From positions 3,038,001 through 3,102,000 of the forward strand of contig BTPP01000003.1 of assembly GCA_037102815.1 (NCBI GenBank): a stretch of DNA of 64,000 nucleotides. Direction: 5' to 3'. This document shows, one piece after another, positions 25,385 through 37,352 of this stretch. The translations under genes and the position numbers were made by a program. Below the pieces are notes generated by a model, which was given only the letters and a program-made list of their open reading frames with translations, was not told the DNA's origin and ran no database searches. The stretch is from Neurospora intermedia. Taxonomy: Eukaryota; Ascomycota; Sordariomycetes; Sordariales; Sordariaceae. Every line of letters begins with the position of its first letter. Position 1 is the stretch's first letter.

Positions 25385-28300
25385 CTCCGAAGAGTTCCTT
25401 CCCCCCTTTTACGTTGCCCGATCTCTCGATGTAAATTACATAGGTACCTACCTCTACATACATACCTCTCCCTACGTCCACGTACTGCCGGGCTTAGGTA
25501 TCCTGAGCCACGGTAGGTGGGTGGCTTGATGATTTAGAGGATAAGAGAGAGAAACGAAAGTGTGATGTGAATGGCTGCTGGCTTTCAAATCGACGTACCT
25601 ACGTATCTCCCTCCCACAGTCTCCCACTCTCTGTATGGGCAACGTGACAATGAACTGCGTCCCTCGATAGGTACTCTCGAAAGAAAAGCACATCGACGAC
25701 CGACATCCGCACGTATCATCAACACACCACAGTGTGACCCAAGACACATCTTTGCTCGTGAGACACACTCCCACAAACCTCATGTCGTGAAGCCCCAGAA
25801 GGAACATGGGTTTGTGGATTCCACGCGCGTCATCCTTCCCATGTTCCTTCTACAAAAGCACTCTCGCGCAGGCGGGATGAATATAGGGGTGTATTAGCAG
25901 AAGACGCAGAAAATGAGGACACAAAAAAACGATTGCTAGTATCTAGGACACACAACTCGGACAGGTGGCTGTTTAGAGAGGCTAAATTTGTCACCTAGCA
26001 AACTACCCAAGTTCGCCGCCCATGAATGCCAATCTATTTGTAGCGACATTAGGGCGAATATGTGTAATTTCTGTATCGTAGTGTGGTTCTACTTCGTTCG
26101 GCATGCCTTGACGATGACGGCGGTGAATCTTCATCATGTCTTTCCCCATTATGTCATTTTAGATATACAGCTACCTACCTACTCAGAGTTACCTTACATT
26201 GGGGAAACGGGCAGATGGGAGAGGTTCATCATGAACGGCTGGCCACTCAGTCCAGTTTGTATTTGTACCTTCAGGCTCGTCTTTCCTGTTGTGAGAGGGG
26301 AAGGCCTCCGTTAATTGTCTAGTGTCTTGTCATATCTGACAAGTCCGTCGAGGATAAATTTCGCGTGGCATGTTGGTCAGTTCTACATGCAAATCGACAA
26401 ATGGAATTGAGTGACTGAGGCTGGTAAGTGGACATTTTACGAATGGGCAAAGAGATGATAAAGAGCTTCACAATCCAAGGCCAATGTCTTGTACTTTATT
26501 CCATTCTACTTTATTTCAGTGTTTATTATTATTCTTTCCTTCTTTCTTGCGAGAACGTTCTTCAAGTTGGGTCTGGGCCTCATATCGACATACTTATCTG
26601 TCGAGTGTTGACATCTTCACTGTTCCTTATGGGAAGAGGTAGGTAACGGCATCTCGCCGCCGTTATTAAAGCAAGCGTTCGTTGGTGTGTCCATCAAAGA
26701 CAAACAGACATCCTGACACCAGGAACACTCACTGATACATAAATTACTACATCTCCTACGGGCGTATGCTGTCATTGTCTCTGACGCTGAATTGGTACAC
26801 CTGCTCCTGCGCCGAGGTTGAAAGGCAATGCGCAATAAACCCACAGCATCGAATCATGTACCAAAATCGTATGAAGCAATAATGAGGAAACAGCTAGAAG
26901 ATACGCATTTGGAATCGGTAACTGATGAAACAAGATTAGGCAGGGATGCGCAGTATTCTCGAAAACGTAGGCAAACAGTTACAGGTAGATGAATTTCATT
27001 CCCATCTAACATCGGTGACTGAAAGCGGTCAGATCATTTCTGTACCGTTGGGAATTGACTTCCATTCGCCAGCTTAGATCGACAGAGAGAGAAGACGAAA
27101 GTTGAAAGAAATAGAACATATGTGAATCAATGCCGTTGTGATGAAAGGAAGTACCCTTTGGGAAGTATCAATATGGGAAGCACCTCTAGCCTAGGGGTAG
27201 CACAGACGTGGTCAAAATATCAATACTAGGAGGAACCTTCGGGCAGTGGTGTAAGCGAAAGAGCCGAACATTCAGTTCCCCGTTACATAGAGGTACCATA
27301 AAATCTCCTCCAAAGACAAGACGTGCGTGATGCAGCACCAAACCACGCTCCTTGAATTGCATCAGTGGTCTCGTGATTCCAATCAAAGAATGCCAGCCCT
27401 ATCCTTTCTCTCGTTCTCTGTACAGGTATATCTCTATGGTCATAGATTGCCTCCTAGGCCTGATTACTTGCGTTGGGTACGCAACCTTACAGGCAAGCAG
27501 GCCACGAGGTAGGTTTGATCCAGGTAGTCTTCCTACCTACCTACCTACGTTCCTTCCTTCCAAGTCTATCCAGGTAGCTAAGCAAGAGCTAGGCACCGCA
27601 GCTGGCCGAAGCGCATCACGCCGAGATAACATTTTCTCATCGGGAAGCCGACGGCGGAAACATGCATGATGTTAATATAGATAAATGACGGGGGAAGGGT
27701 TGGCGACAGTACAAATGTAGCAAACATTGCTCACTCACAGAGGCCATCTGGCTACATACTACCCGCCCTTTTGTTTCTCCATTGATGGCCACCAGGCCAA
27801 AGGGTGGTTGGGGTTAGGATTGATGTCGTCTGGAGATGAGACGGTCACATGCTGTTGTTAGGTATGACACACCGTTGACACAAAATTTTGAGATGTCGCC
27901 ATAGACCATAGAGAATCAAAATTGATGACAACTTAAGTGATTGAAAGAACAATAATACAAGGGTATAAAGATACAAGGGAGACAGGTAGACTGCAGAAAG
28001 AACCCCCAGGATCCCATGACCATTTTGAAAGAAGGCACAGGAGAGACGAAAGCAGAAACAGAAACAACGGCCGGGGTGCCCTCAAGATTTGGTCGACTTA
28101 ATCTCACCGCGACCATCCACCGTCCACCTCGACACATTATCCACGCCGGGTTGAGGTACATGTAGGCGAGCGTCTATCCGTCACCTTGTCTCAGTCAATG
28201 TAGGTCGCAGACAGACGTACGTAGAGCCCACAACGAATGAGCCTGATGGAGAAGTGTAAGCGCTTCTATGTGACTAATCTATGCACAGAGGAGACACATT

Positions 28301-28545
28301 GGGCGTGCCTTAGAGGTGATTATGAAGTGACCCACCCACTACCTACCCTGGATCTCTAATATAGGACAGACATTGTCTAGCGTAAGTGAGTACCTCTAGG
28401 TACCTCTGAGCATGGGAGAAAGGGACTGCGTTGAGAGTATAGAGTAGGTAACATTACAGTAGGGAGGGCATAAGTGCACACCGCGACTGAGTGTTGATTA
28501 ATGTGGTGATAGAATGAACATTGAGTAGTGAACGGTGGTTGAGGA

Positions 28546-28925
28546 CTAACCAAGCAGGGATGACATACAAGACTGCCCATCATGACCTATAAGGGCATCA
28601 AGACCAAGGAAGATGAAAGGCAGAGCATAAAATGCTTGATACATCAGCGACGTCGGTGGCTTGCCTTGTTGAACTAGGTGATATATCTGATCGGCATGGT
28701 TTTGGGTCGTGAGCGAACCGGGAGTGAGCTCATTGTTGTCGTTCTTGTTGGTCTTTTTGTTGATCCTTTTAGCGGCCACGTCAGGGAATTGGTAATCTTG
28801 AGATGGTCTAGTACATCTCCTTCGAAAGGGAATGGATAACGGCACTTGAGAGTTGTGAAGGTCCTGATGGTTCATGGTTCGAGTAAAGTCCATGTGCACT
28901 CACCTTGAAAGGCAAAGCACAGCAT
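28546..28925 (-). CDS. Candidate small spliced ORF, 106 aa, unknown
   Basis: An ATG at 28925 opens a 22-nt exon (28925-28904) ending at a strong donor (GTGAGT). A 59-nt intron ends at CTCAAG, and exon 28844-28546 continues in phase to a stop, giving 106 aa. The protein is basic in the middle (AKRINKKTNKN), then has a short hydrophobic stretch (YALPFIFLGLDALIG) that could be a membrane segment. A GTATGT motif near the end would allow a further exon. I recognise no homologue. The start and the whole model are uncertain, and the surrounding 16 kb offers no supporting context. Confidence 0.25.
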
Positions 28926-29942
28926 GTTTGGGGCATTTAAACAGGAGAGTTACTTGAGTGGGTAAGAGAAGAGCTTGTTACGAAATTGAAATGATGGTAA
29001 CTTGTTGATGAACAGTAGATGGTTACGATATTTCACAGTGATAAGTGTGCTTGAGAACGTGAGAAGTTGATATCGCTCCACGGGAAAATTGTCCAAATCG
29101 ATCACTTCATGTAATTGGCGAAACAATCTCTAGCCGAGTCCTGAACCAATTTGGGCAGATCGATTGTAAGGCTATAATAAGGGCAGTGATTTTGTCCATT
29201 TTAATCCGCCTATCTCAAATTCATGCTGGGGTGTGCTTATACCTTAGCTGGAGATAATACTAACTGTCCCTGCTGGAAAGACCCTGCAGAAGAAGAAGAA
29301 AAATACCAAGGAAAGATCCGAAGAGAGAAGTGAAGAGATGAGTGAAAGGAACACTGGAGAGAAATTTGAAGAGGGGACTGACGAGATTAGGACAGGGTCG
29401 GTCCTCGGTCAGGTACCAAGAAGATGAAGGCGAGTGATGTAGACCAGCAGCTATAGGCATGTATCGGTTCTTCGGGATGCTCCAGAGCACTGGCTAGGCG
29501 CCTTTGGTTCTCAGAGGAACTATTATTCAAGACTGACGTCCTGGATACCAGTGAACATGGGTACTAGAAGAAGTGCTCCAAGAAGTCGAGGTATGACTAT
29601 GTAGTGACGCTGGCAATCCGACTTGGAGTATTGTGGAGAGATGCAATGGTATCTATCTCCTTCATGACGCGCATACCGTTATAGATATCACCTCGAAAGC
29701 TCCCAAACGGTCTTGACCTCTAGGTAAGTAACAAAGGAAGAGATGAAGGAAAGCTGAAGCAAAGTTTCTTCGAACTGAACCAGTAATATAAAAAGCCAAA
29801 GCCTTTGAAAATGCATAGCCATGCCACATCCATTGCGCCTGCTCAAAGAATGAACCAAATTGACTGGGTATCCTGACGTTGCTCAACACGAAGTGAGATG
29901 CTCTTGTTCATTGGCCCTTAATTCCAACTAGGAGAAGCCGGT

Positions 29943-30086
29943 TTACAGCTCGTCAAAGGCTCTAAGCTTATCAGCCGAGTCCGGAGACATCCACACTGAT
30001 GTGGCTTCCCCATTAAGCGCTTCTGTTACCGCCGTTTCTGAACCTCCAGGCATATTCATTTCTTTTTCGCCGTCTCTTTTCCCTAG

Positions 30087-30151
<65 letters not shown>

Positions 30152-31377
30152 GCCCACCAGTATCCTTCAGCCTCCGCCCCTGCCCAAGCAGCTCTCCAGC
30201 ACCGCCCAGAGTCGCAATCTTAAGTGTGTTTAGAGAATCATTCGCGAGCTTGTTAGCCGCCATCACCGCCCCTTCCACCGTAGCCACTGTAGCCGCAGAA
30301 CTCTCCGGCGCGAACTGCGACCCAACAAATATCAACAGCACGAGGAAGATGACGCCTGAAGTCAGCACCCAGAATGCCTTGAGCCGTCTGCGTGTGCGCT
30401 CCTGCCATTCACGGTCAGCGCGCTCCCAGCTCTCGATCCGCTCGCGTACCAGGTCCACCCGCTCGCTGAGGGACTTGATACGGTCACGGCCAGCGTATAC
30501 ACGGTCCTGCAGTTGCTCGATGCGCTTCTGGTGATCCTCGAACTGACCAAAAGCGTCAAGCTGCAAGCTGACGTCGGTGACGAGCTCGTTGGCTTCCGTG
30601 GTGAAATGAGAGGTCATGTCTTGGGAGGCGACGGCTACCTCCTTGAGCGCGAGGATGGTGTTCTGGAGGACGCAGAGCTTCTCGAGAACGGAGTAGTATG
30701 TGTCGTCGAGCTGGCGGGTTGTATTATTTGAGAATTGTTCGAGATCCTCGAGAGACTTTTTCAGGCCCCTGCATAAGTTGGATTCATCGTCAGCTTGCAA
30801 GCCCATGCAAGAAATGTCGAGAGGTTGAGGGGCCAAGCAGGGGCACTGGGGTGTCTTCGACAAACCTTTCCCGCGCGATAGCCCTTTGGCGCTCCTTTGC
30901 GATTTCATCTTCATTTAGCAGGACCCTACCTCCTGATACACTACTCGCAAGCGCCGTGGTGGCTACCGAAGGGACGCTGTCGTCGGCGGATGGGCTCGCA
31001 TTGAGAATGCTGGCTCTTCTGCTCGCATTGGGAGTCAGGTTGTTCGGCGTCGACATGCCGAAGCCTTCAAAAGAGAAGCGGCCTCGACCGGTGGACTGCA
31101 ATGTCGGGTTCGCACTCTGTACGTCGATGTTTAATCCATCGCGCTCCTTCCCTTTTTCGCGTTCCCTTTCTCGGCCCCTGGATTTGTCCTTGTCCTTGTG
31201 CTTTTCTTTGTCTTTCTCTTTCTCCTTCCCGAGGCGGTCGCGGTTTGATCGATGACGATGCAGATGGAGCGAAGACGGCAATTCGGTGATGGAGCGAGTG
31301 ATTTGGTGTCGCTGACGATGTGGAGAGTGGGATCCTCCTTTGAGCCCTTCGACTCCATTCGGGGCGTTCGGAAACAT
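29943..31377 (-). CDS. Coiled-coil, single-pass membrane protein with polyglutamine
   Basis: Two exons, 31377-30866 and 30768-29943, joined by a GT-AG intron of 97 nt, give 445 aa. The N-terminal third is hydrophilic, with a Lys/Glu/Asp/Arg-rich stretch near residues 50-80 and Ser-rich sequence after it. Residues from about 172 to 300 are strongly helical and heptad-like (for example KRIEQLQDRVYAGRDRIKSL), typical of coiled coil. One hydrophobic segment (AFWVLTSGVIFLVLLIFVGS, about 302-321) should cross a membrane. Beyond it lies a run of 22 Gln (about 377-398) and a short acidic tail. There is no signal peptide, so a tail-proximal anchor with a large cytosolic coiled coil is the likely arrangement. 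I do not recognise the family. It is transcribed in the same direction as CGR1 upstream. Confidence 0.75.
30087..30152 (-). repeat. (CAA)22 coding a polyglutamine run
   Basis: Twenty-two TTG triplets on the plus strand read as uninterrupted CAA (Gln) codons in the membrane-protein gene. A pure repeat like this usually varies in length between strains. Confidence 0.9.
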
Positions 31378-32226
31378 GACGGCACTCGAGCGGCTTTCCT
31401 GTTCTTTATCGCGCTTTATCTGGTGATTCCGAGACGGGACATACGAAAGTGTAATGATGCGTAATAACGCCAGATTAGAGTACCTCTACGGGTAGGCAAA
31501 AAGTGGAGGTGTAAGCCAGGATGCAAGGTCGACTGGGCCACTGACGTTGCGACGACTCACAGAGGTGCATCGCGGCGGGGACGCGGCGCAGGGGACCAAT
31601 GGCACTCACTGCCCGGTGACGGGAAGCCGGCTGCCTTAACGATCCTTTGGCGGAACCTATCCAGCCTGTGCAGGGGTTGCTTCACTGGACATGTGAACTG
31701 AAGCAAAATAACCACAACCACAGTTTGTCACGAGAAGAGAATCACATGGAAGATGGGTTTCAAGTGGCTGCAAAGCCATCAAAAATGGTAATGGTAAGCT
31801 TTTTGTTAAGTTCCGTGTAAGAATTGCTTGGGGTATCAGAATATTGCTGTGGTCCCTTATCACCCGCAGTACGTAGTCGTTGATGTACGCCTTTCTTTTT
31901 TTTTTGGCGTCGTCTTTCCGGGTTGTTTCTCATCCATCCGCCCTGTCCGCTGAGCTCTTCCTGACAAACCACGGCCTTCCGTGGCTGCTGCGAACTTCCA
32001 ACTCCAATTATGCCATGCCATTATAAACACTCCTCCAAAATAAAGTAACGCCGCTACCATCATATTCGCCGAGGAAGACGCCGCGCTGCGAAGGAGGTTT
32101 GGCTTTCGTCTTTCGGGCGTTGGTAGAACGGCGAAGCCGGTGATTCGGTTCGGTACCCATCGTTGGACGGAAAGGAGTGAGACGTGGTGTTCCGCATGTC
32201 CTGAGTGTCGTTCACAGCCTCTTCGT
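31378..32226. other. Spacer between the membrane-protein gene and CGR1
   Basis: About 850 bases lie between the start of the coiled-coil gene and the end of CGR1. They must hold the promoter of the former and the 3' end of the latter. No gene is visible; open frames here are extensions of the neighbours. Confidence 0.5.
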
Positions 32227-32727
32227 TCAAGAGTTGATAAGCTTGTTGCGCTTCTCCTTGCGCTTGAGTCTCTCCACCCTCTTCTTGTGCATCTTCTCGG
32301 CCATCTTCTCGTAACGTTCCTTCTCCTCCTTCTTCGCCCGCTTCTCCTTAAGGGTTTCGATGCGTCTCTGTGTGGAAATGATGGATCAGCTCCTGGCATT
32401 TTGTCTCCCGGATTCGAATTTGCACCAACCTTGCGCTCAGCCTCCTTCTCATCCTTAAGCTCCTTCTCCTTAGCCTTGACGGCCGCAAGCAACTGCCTCT
32501 CCTTTGTGCGTTTCTCATACGATGTCAACCCGGAGCCGGGACGGAAGGCCTTTTTGGGGGCGTGCCATTGCTTTCCTGTAGGATAATGGCAATTAGTACT
32601 TTATTCGACCTGGGATGTAGAACGTAGCGGACAGAGACTTACCATTAACCCTCATGCCAAGGGGCTTGGAAACCGCCTTGGTCTCCATCTGAGACGTTGT
32701 TTGTGTTGTTGTGGTAGTAGAGGACAT
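32227..32727 (-). CDS. cgr1: rRNA-processing protein CGR1
   Basis: Three exons (32727-32643, 32575-32430, 32367-32227) give 123 aa, the usual size of this family. Cgr1 is a small, highly charged nucleolar protein needed for processing of pre-rRNA in the large-subunit pathway. The diagnostic core is present: [20 protein letters not shown], then a long Lys/Glu/Arg helix ([18 protein letters not shown]) and the C-terminal block [18 protein letters not shown]. Both introns are GT-AG, of 67 and 62 nt. The start is the first ATG, with a short Thr-rich leader before the conserved part. It is transcribed divergently from argininosuccinate synthase with about 470 bases between the two starts. Confidence 0.93.
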
Positions 32728-33200
32728 TGTTGCGAATCGTTAAAGTCGACCAGCAATCCGTGCATTGGCTGGGTTCGATGCAGAGCGTTGTGACGGCGAT
32801 GCCAAATGCAGAACTACCAAAGGCGGTCAGTGAATGCGGTCGCACTCGAGCAGAAAAATTTGGACGGCAGAATTGATTATCGGGCCTGTCGTTGCAACGT
32901 TATCGCTGAGCGGGTCGTAGTATGGAGAACAGGCGTTAAAACTGCGGGGCGGACCCTCGTCACCCTTGCTTCCGGCATCGATGTGCCTGGTCTCATGTTG
33001 ATGGTGACTGACGTTTGATCCCAGGGTCTGCCCCGCAGTGATAAGATAAAGTGACTCAGTCGACTGTTTGACGCTGTGGGAGACACTAATAAAAAGCCTC
33101 GAGTTGCCGCCCGATATCGCCTTTGTCTCTCTTACAAGATCAAGTTCAGGAACTGTAACTGTCGAGAGAAGCCATCCTCCGCAAGCACCAATCCGCCAAA
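32728..33200. promoter_or_regulatory. Shared divergent promoter, cgr1 / argininosuccinate synthase
   Basis: About 470 bases separate the two ATGs. The half nearer the synthase carries two closely spaced GATA cores (33040-33048) followed directly by a TGACTCA. The half nearer cgr1 has no motif I can name with confidence. GATA pairs are bound by nitrogen regulators such as NIT2 in Neurospora, but two GATAs can occur by chance. Confidence 0.6.
33052..33058 (+). promoter_or_regulatory. TGACTCA site (GCN4/CPC1 cross-pathway control)
   Basis: A perfect palindromic TGACTCA lies 143 bases before the ATG of argininosuccinate synthase. This is the recognition site of GCN4 in yeast and CPC1 in Neurospora, which switch on amino-acid biosynthesis genes on starvation. 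Arginine genes are established targets of that control, so the site fits its neighbour. Confidence 0.75.
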
Positions 33201-34954
33201 ATGTCCGAGTCCAAGGGCCGCGTCTGTCTGTAAGTAACACCCAGAGGAGGTCGAATAACGTCTGGTGATTCCACTTGTGGCACAGGCTATTCTGGAGCTT
33301 TGACGCCTGACTGACAGTCCCTCCCGTTCATAGCGCCTATTCCGGAGGTACGATCCTGGAGCTACACAACACAAGAGATCCGCCTGCCTACGAATGCAAT
33401 TGCTTACCAATTGATCACCGTATACAGGTCTTGATACTTCCGTGAGTCCTCCTGAAGCTTCCCTTTGATCTTATCGAGCGCATTGACTGACATCTGTGAC
33501 TGCAGACCATCCTCTGCTGGTTGATTGAGCAGGTAGAGAAAACCAACCAACCCCCGCGCTCCCCTCCCGAGCTGTAATATTAACTCGAGTGACTCGACAG
33601 GGCTACACCGTCGTCTGCTTCCTCGCCAATGTCGGCCAGGAGGAGAACTGGGATGAGGTCCGCGCCAAGGCCAAGAAGCTCGGTGCTGAGGAGATGGTGA
33701 TCCTCGACCTCCAGCAGGAGTTCGTTGACCAGATCGTCTTCCGTGCCATCCAGTGCAATGCCATCTATGAGGACCGCTACCTCCTCGGCACCTCCCTCGC
33801 TCGCCCCATCATTGCCCGTGCCCAGGTCCGCGTTGCCGAGCAATACAACTGCGAGTTCGTCTCCCACGGCTGCACTGGCAAGGGCAACGACCAGGTCCGC
33901 TTCGAGCTTGCCTTCAAGTATGTTGATTCCCTCCTCTTTAGCCTCATCCGACACACAAACACTAACGTGACACCAGGGCCTGCAACCCCGAGATCAAGGT
34001 CATTGCTCCCTGGAGACTTCCCGAGTTCTGTGCTCGCTTCCAGGGTCGTCAGGATCTCCTGAAGTACGCCGCCGACAAGAACATCCCCGTCTCCTCGACC
34101 CCCAAGGCCCCTTGGTCCATGGATGACAACCTTGTCCACTGCAGTTACGAGGCTGGCATTCTTGAGGATCCCAACCACACTCCCCCCAAGGAGCTCTGGA
34201 CCCGCACTGTTGACCCCCAGGACGCCCCCAACACTCCCCAGGAGTTCACCATCGTCTTTGAGAAGGGTATCCCCGTCAAGGTCATTGTCGATGGCAAGGA
34301 GACCACTGGCTCTGTTGAGCTCTTCAAGCTCCTCAACAAGATTGGTCACGACCACGGTGTTGGCCGTGTCGATATCGTTGAGAACCGCTTCATCGGTCTC
34401 AAGTCCCGTGGCTGCTACGACACTCCCGGCCTCACCATTGCTCGCCTTGCCCATCTTGATCTTGGTTCGTGCTCCTCGTGTCTGACCTGGTGTGGATGAA
34501 TTGACTGCTAACTTGGGTTCTACAGAGGGTCTTGTTATGGATTCTAGGGTCCGTGAGCTCCGTGATCAGTTCGTCACCATCTCCTGGTCTCGTCAGCTGT
34601 ACAACGGCATGTACTTCAGCCCTGAGCGCGAGTTGTAAGTTGTTTCCCACCCCAAACTGAAAACGGATGAGCAATCACCAACCGTCATCCCCCTACAGCG
34701 TCGAGAACTCCATCATCTTCTCCCAGCAGAACGTTACTGGTGAGGTCCGCATGATGGCCTACAAGGGTAACGCCTACGTCCTCGGCCGCAAGTCCGATGC
34801 CAGCAACCTCTACTCTGAGGCCGATGCCTCCATGGACTCCCTCGAGGGCTTCTCCCCCATGGACACCACCGGTTTCATTGAGATCAACGCCATTCGCCTC
34901 AAGAAGTACGGTCTTCAGAAGATCAAGGACGGCAAGCCCCTCACCCAGTCTTGA
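33201..34954 (+). CDS. arg-1: Argininosuccinate synthase
   Basis: Eight exons (33201-33229, 33334-33347, 33428-33441, 33506-33532, 33601-33917, 33977-34464, 34526-34634, 34699-34954) join in phase to 417 aa, the normal length. The enzyme joins citrulline and aspartate with ATP to make argininosuccinate, the penultimate step of arginine synthesis, in the cytosol. The N-type ATP-pyrophosphatase P-loop AYSGGLDTS is at residues 11-19. Other family signatures are [22 protein letters not shown] and MYFSPEREF. The P-loop is assembled from three exons, two of them only 14 nt long. Codon choice is strongly biased to C-ending codons, as in highly expressed fungal genes. A TGACTCA upstream points to cross-pathway control. 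The Neurospora name arg-1 is used by homology. Confidence 0.96.
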
Positions 34955-37319
34955 ATGTCGACAGGCAAGTCGGATACGAAGATCAAAATCGGTGAAAAGG
35001 GACGACTGGAGGTTTCTTTGCGCACGTCGCCCCGGGCAGATGGCCAGCCTCACTCGACACAGAAAGCTAGCCATGTCCAATCCGCTTCTTGAATATGAAG
35101 CAACGATAGAAGGAATAGGCGCTTGAGAGTGGAGGATTGCCTTGGGGCATAAAAATATATGGTACATATAGACAGACGGCTCAAAATGAAAATACCTCAT
35201 CCCTGCTGCATTGCATCACCGAATTCAAGACGATTTCTCACCTGGTAATAGTTACATAAACCCTATCAAACGTAATGTCCAATATTAAACTCCGTTGCTT
35301 GCGACACACGAGGAAGAACGATGTCCACAACATGGCAAAAAATCTAATCTGACCTTGAAAGTTGTACAGTTTCCATAGAATGGGCGATACTTTCACCCGA
35401 CGATAGTCTCACCCAAGCAATGAGGCCTCCTCCACATCATCCGCACCCTCCCGTGTAGTGTAAGCGAAGCACTGAAGATCGATCGGAGCATCGATAATAA
35501 AGCCTCTCCGCTTTTGACCCTATTCCATTTTAAGACTTTTCTTGTTGTGCCAAGGGCAAGTCAACCGCCATGCCCACATCTCATCTCCGCGCCCTGCCCT
35601 GCGAAGAAGGGCGTTTAAGTTTCGGCGGACAGGGCTGAAATAGGCAAAGAGAGGTGCAAGGATCAAGCGAGTGGACCCAAAATCCCAACAACCAAACAGA
35701 AAACCGAATGAATCTTGAATGAACCGACCAGTATCTCATCTTCCCTAGTGATTGGGAGATTGAGCAAGATTGGGAATGTCGTCATTGTCAGCCTTGAGAT
35801 TTGGAGCATCCGATAGGAGGAAGAGAATGGCCTAACTACACATACTGTGAGAACGTGGGAGGGAGCTGAATGACCGTAAAATCCGGGGAAATGTTTCATG
35901 GTTTCAGATCAGAACAAAGAGATGGCAAGGATCAAAAGTCCCGTTTTGCCCTGGATGGAAGCGTTCGAATTGGGGTTTAGCCGGAGCGGGATGAGGATCA
36001 CCTTTCCTCGGTGTGTCTTTTTATGCACATTTTATGAAAGCCAAACAAGTCCTGACACCAGCTATACCCAGGGTATATGTAAGGAGTTTGGCACAGCCGC
36101 AATCAACATGCTCGCTCCGAGGACATCTTTTACGCTTGATGAAACGATGTCGATTATTTCGTGTTTGCACTGTTCAGGGGCCGACCGGCTTGGTCGGCTT
36201 TTCATCGTTGTTGGAGTCGCAGTGGTTGACGATTATCTGCCAGATACAGATACGACATCTTCTACTTGCACAATACTACCGACTCATCAGGACTAGAATC
36301 GTCCCTTGCGCATGGGCTCGGAGATATATTTTTAGTCTCGAAGAAACACATGGAAGTACCCATCCTCCTACCTCCCTCGATTTGAGAAGAGGTTGAATCT
36401 TTTTTTTTCCTGTTCCTATAATGAGCCGCTATATTGTACTGGGAAGTTGGTTCGCGTCCTCTTCTTCCCTGGCCTCCTCACTATCGCGCCAATTTCCGCG
36501 TATAAAACAGGACAAACGACGGGCGCCCCCGAGGCCCCCACTTTTGTTGTTTTGATTCCTTTTGCAACCTCGATCAGGGCTACTCCTTGTCCTGGAGAGA
36601 GGCACGGCATACACTAGTTTCGATCGACGAATCCTCGAAAACGAGAAGACGCAGCTCTCACTGTTCACAAGCCTCGTATGGGTACGCACGATTAGGCCAT
36701 GTGCATTTACATAGTAGTAGCGTAGAGATGCTACTTACCAATGTGCAATCTTTTGGTCACGACCGCCACTGCCGAAGCAGAACCGAGCGACGATGCGTGA
36801 GATGCGAGATTCGGGTATCAGTGCGGGATCGCGTAGAGTTTCCTTTCATGGAAAGCTAGATGACTTTTATACGCGACGTAGGGCTTTGTTTGGTTCGTGT
36901 TCGTGTATGTAGTGTACTTAGTGTACTGACCCAACCCATGGATGAACACCCGCTGTCAAACCTGATGATACGAATCTTGAAGGGACATAGTGATATTGAG
37001 GGAGGGAAAGCATGGTTGAAGTCTTTTGAAACATAACTTCTGTTATCGCGGGTTGATCTTGTTCGGGACTGCAAACAAGCGGCAAGGATTAGGAAGGGCC
37101 CCATTCTTTTCTTTGCTCTCCCTCCTTCCTGCTGCTTAAAAGCCTGGGATGTTCTACACGACGCCTGAAGAGTTGTAGACCACTGCCAGGCGGCATTTGG
37201 AGAACCAAACTCCTGACGAACTATCCAGATTGATCAACATTACAGGAACTGCACCACACTGAATTCTGGATTCTACGAGCCCTGCTGGCTGTATCCTGCG
37301 AGTTGTGAACCAGTCGCTG

Positions 37320-37352
37320 CCCTCCCTCCCTCCCTCCCTCCCTCCCTCCCTC
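37320..37352. repeat. Tetranucleotide repeat (CCCT)8
   Basis: About eight CCCT units. On the minus strand they read as a Gly-Arg-Glu-Gly run inside an unrecognised open frame. Confidence 0.85.

Larger units (their letters stand above)
13901..29942. other. 16 kb gene-poor interval
   Basis: No open frame here matches a family I recognise on either strand. Base composition stays near 50% GC, so it is not the AT-rich, RIP-ruined DNA typical of dead repeats in Neurospora. Several short minus-strand frames between 15.1 and 20.0 kb look hydrophobic or protein-like (for example ISVYVLLYTIEKKS near 19640 and IACFLGAICPTYGLIAS near 19370) and sit next to good splice motifs. They do not join into one consistent protein. 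Two candidates are listed separately. Repeats include a 13-bp tandem unit at 14311-14349, AC dinucleotides near 17191-17206, T19 at 18930-18948, CCTG units at 25361-25384 and CCTA units near 27531-27549. Confidence 0.5.
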
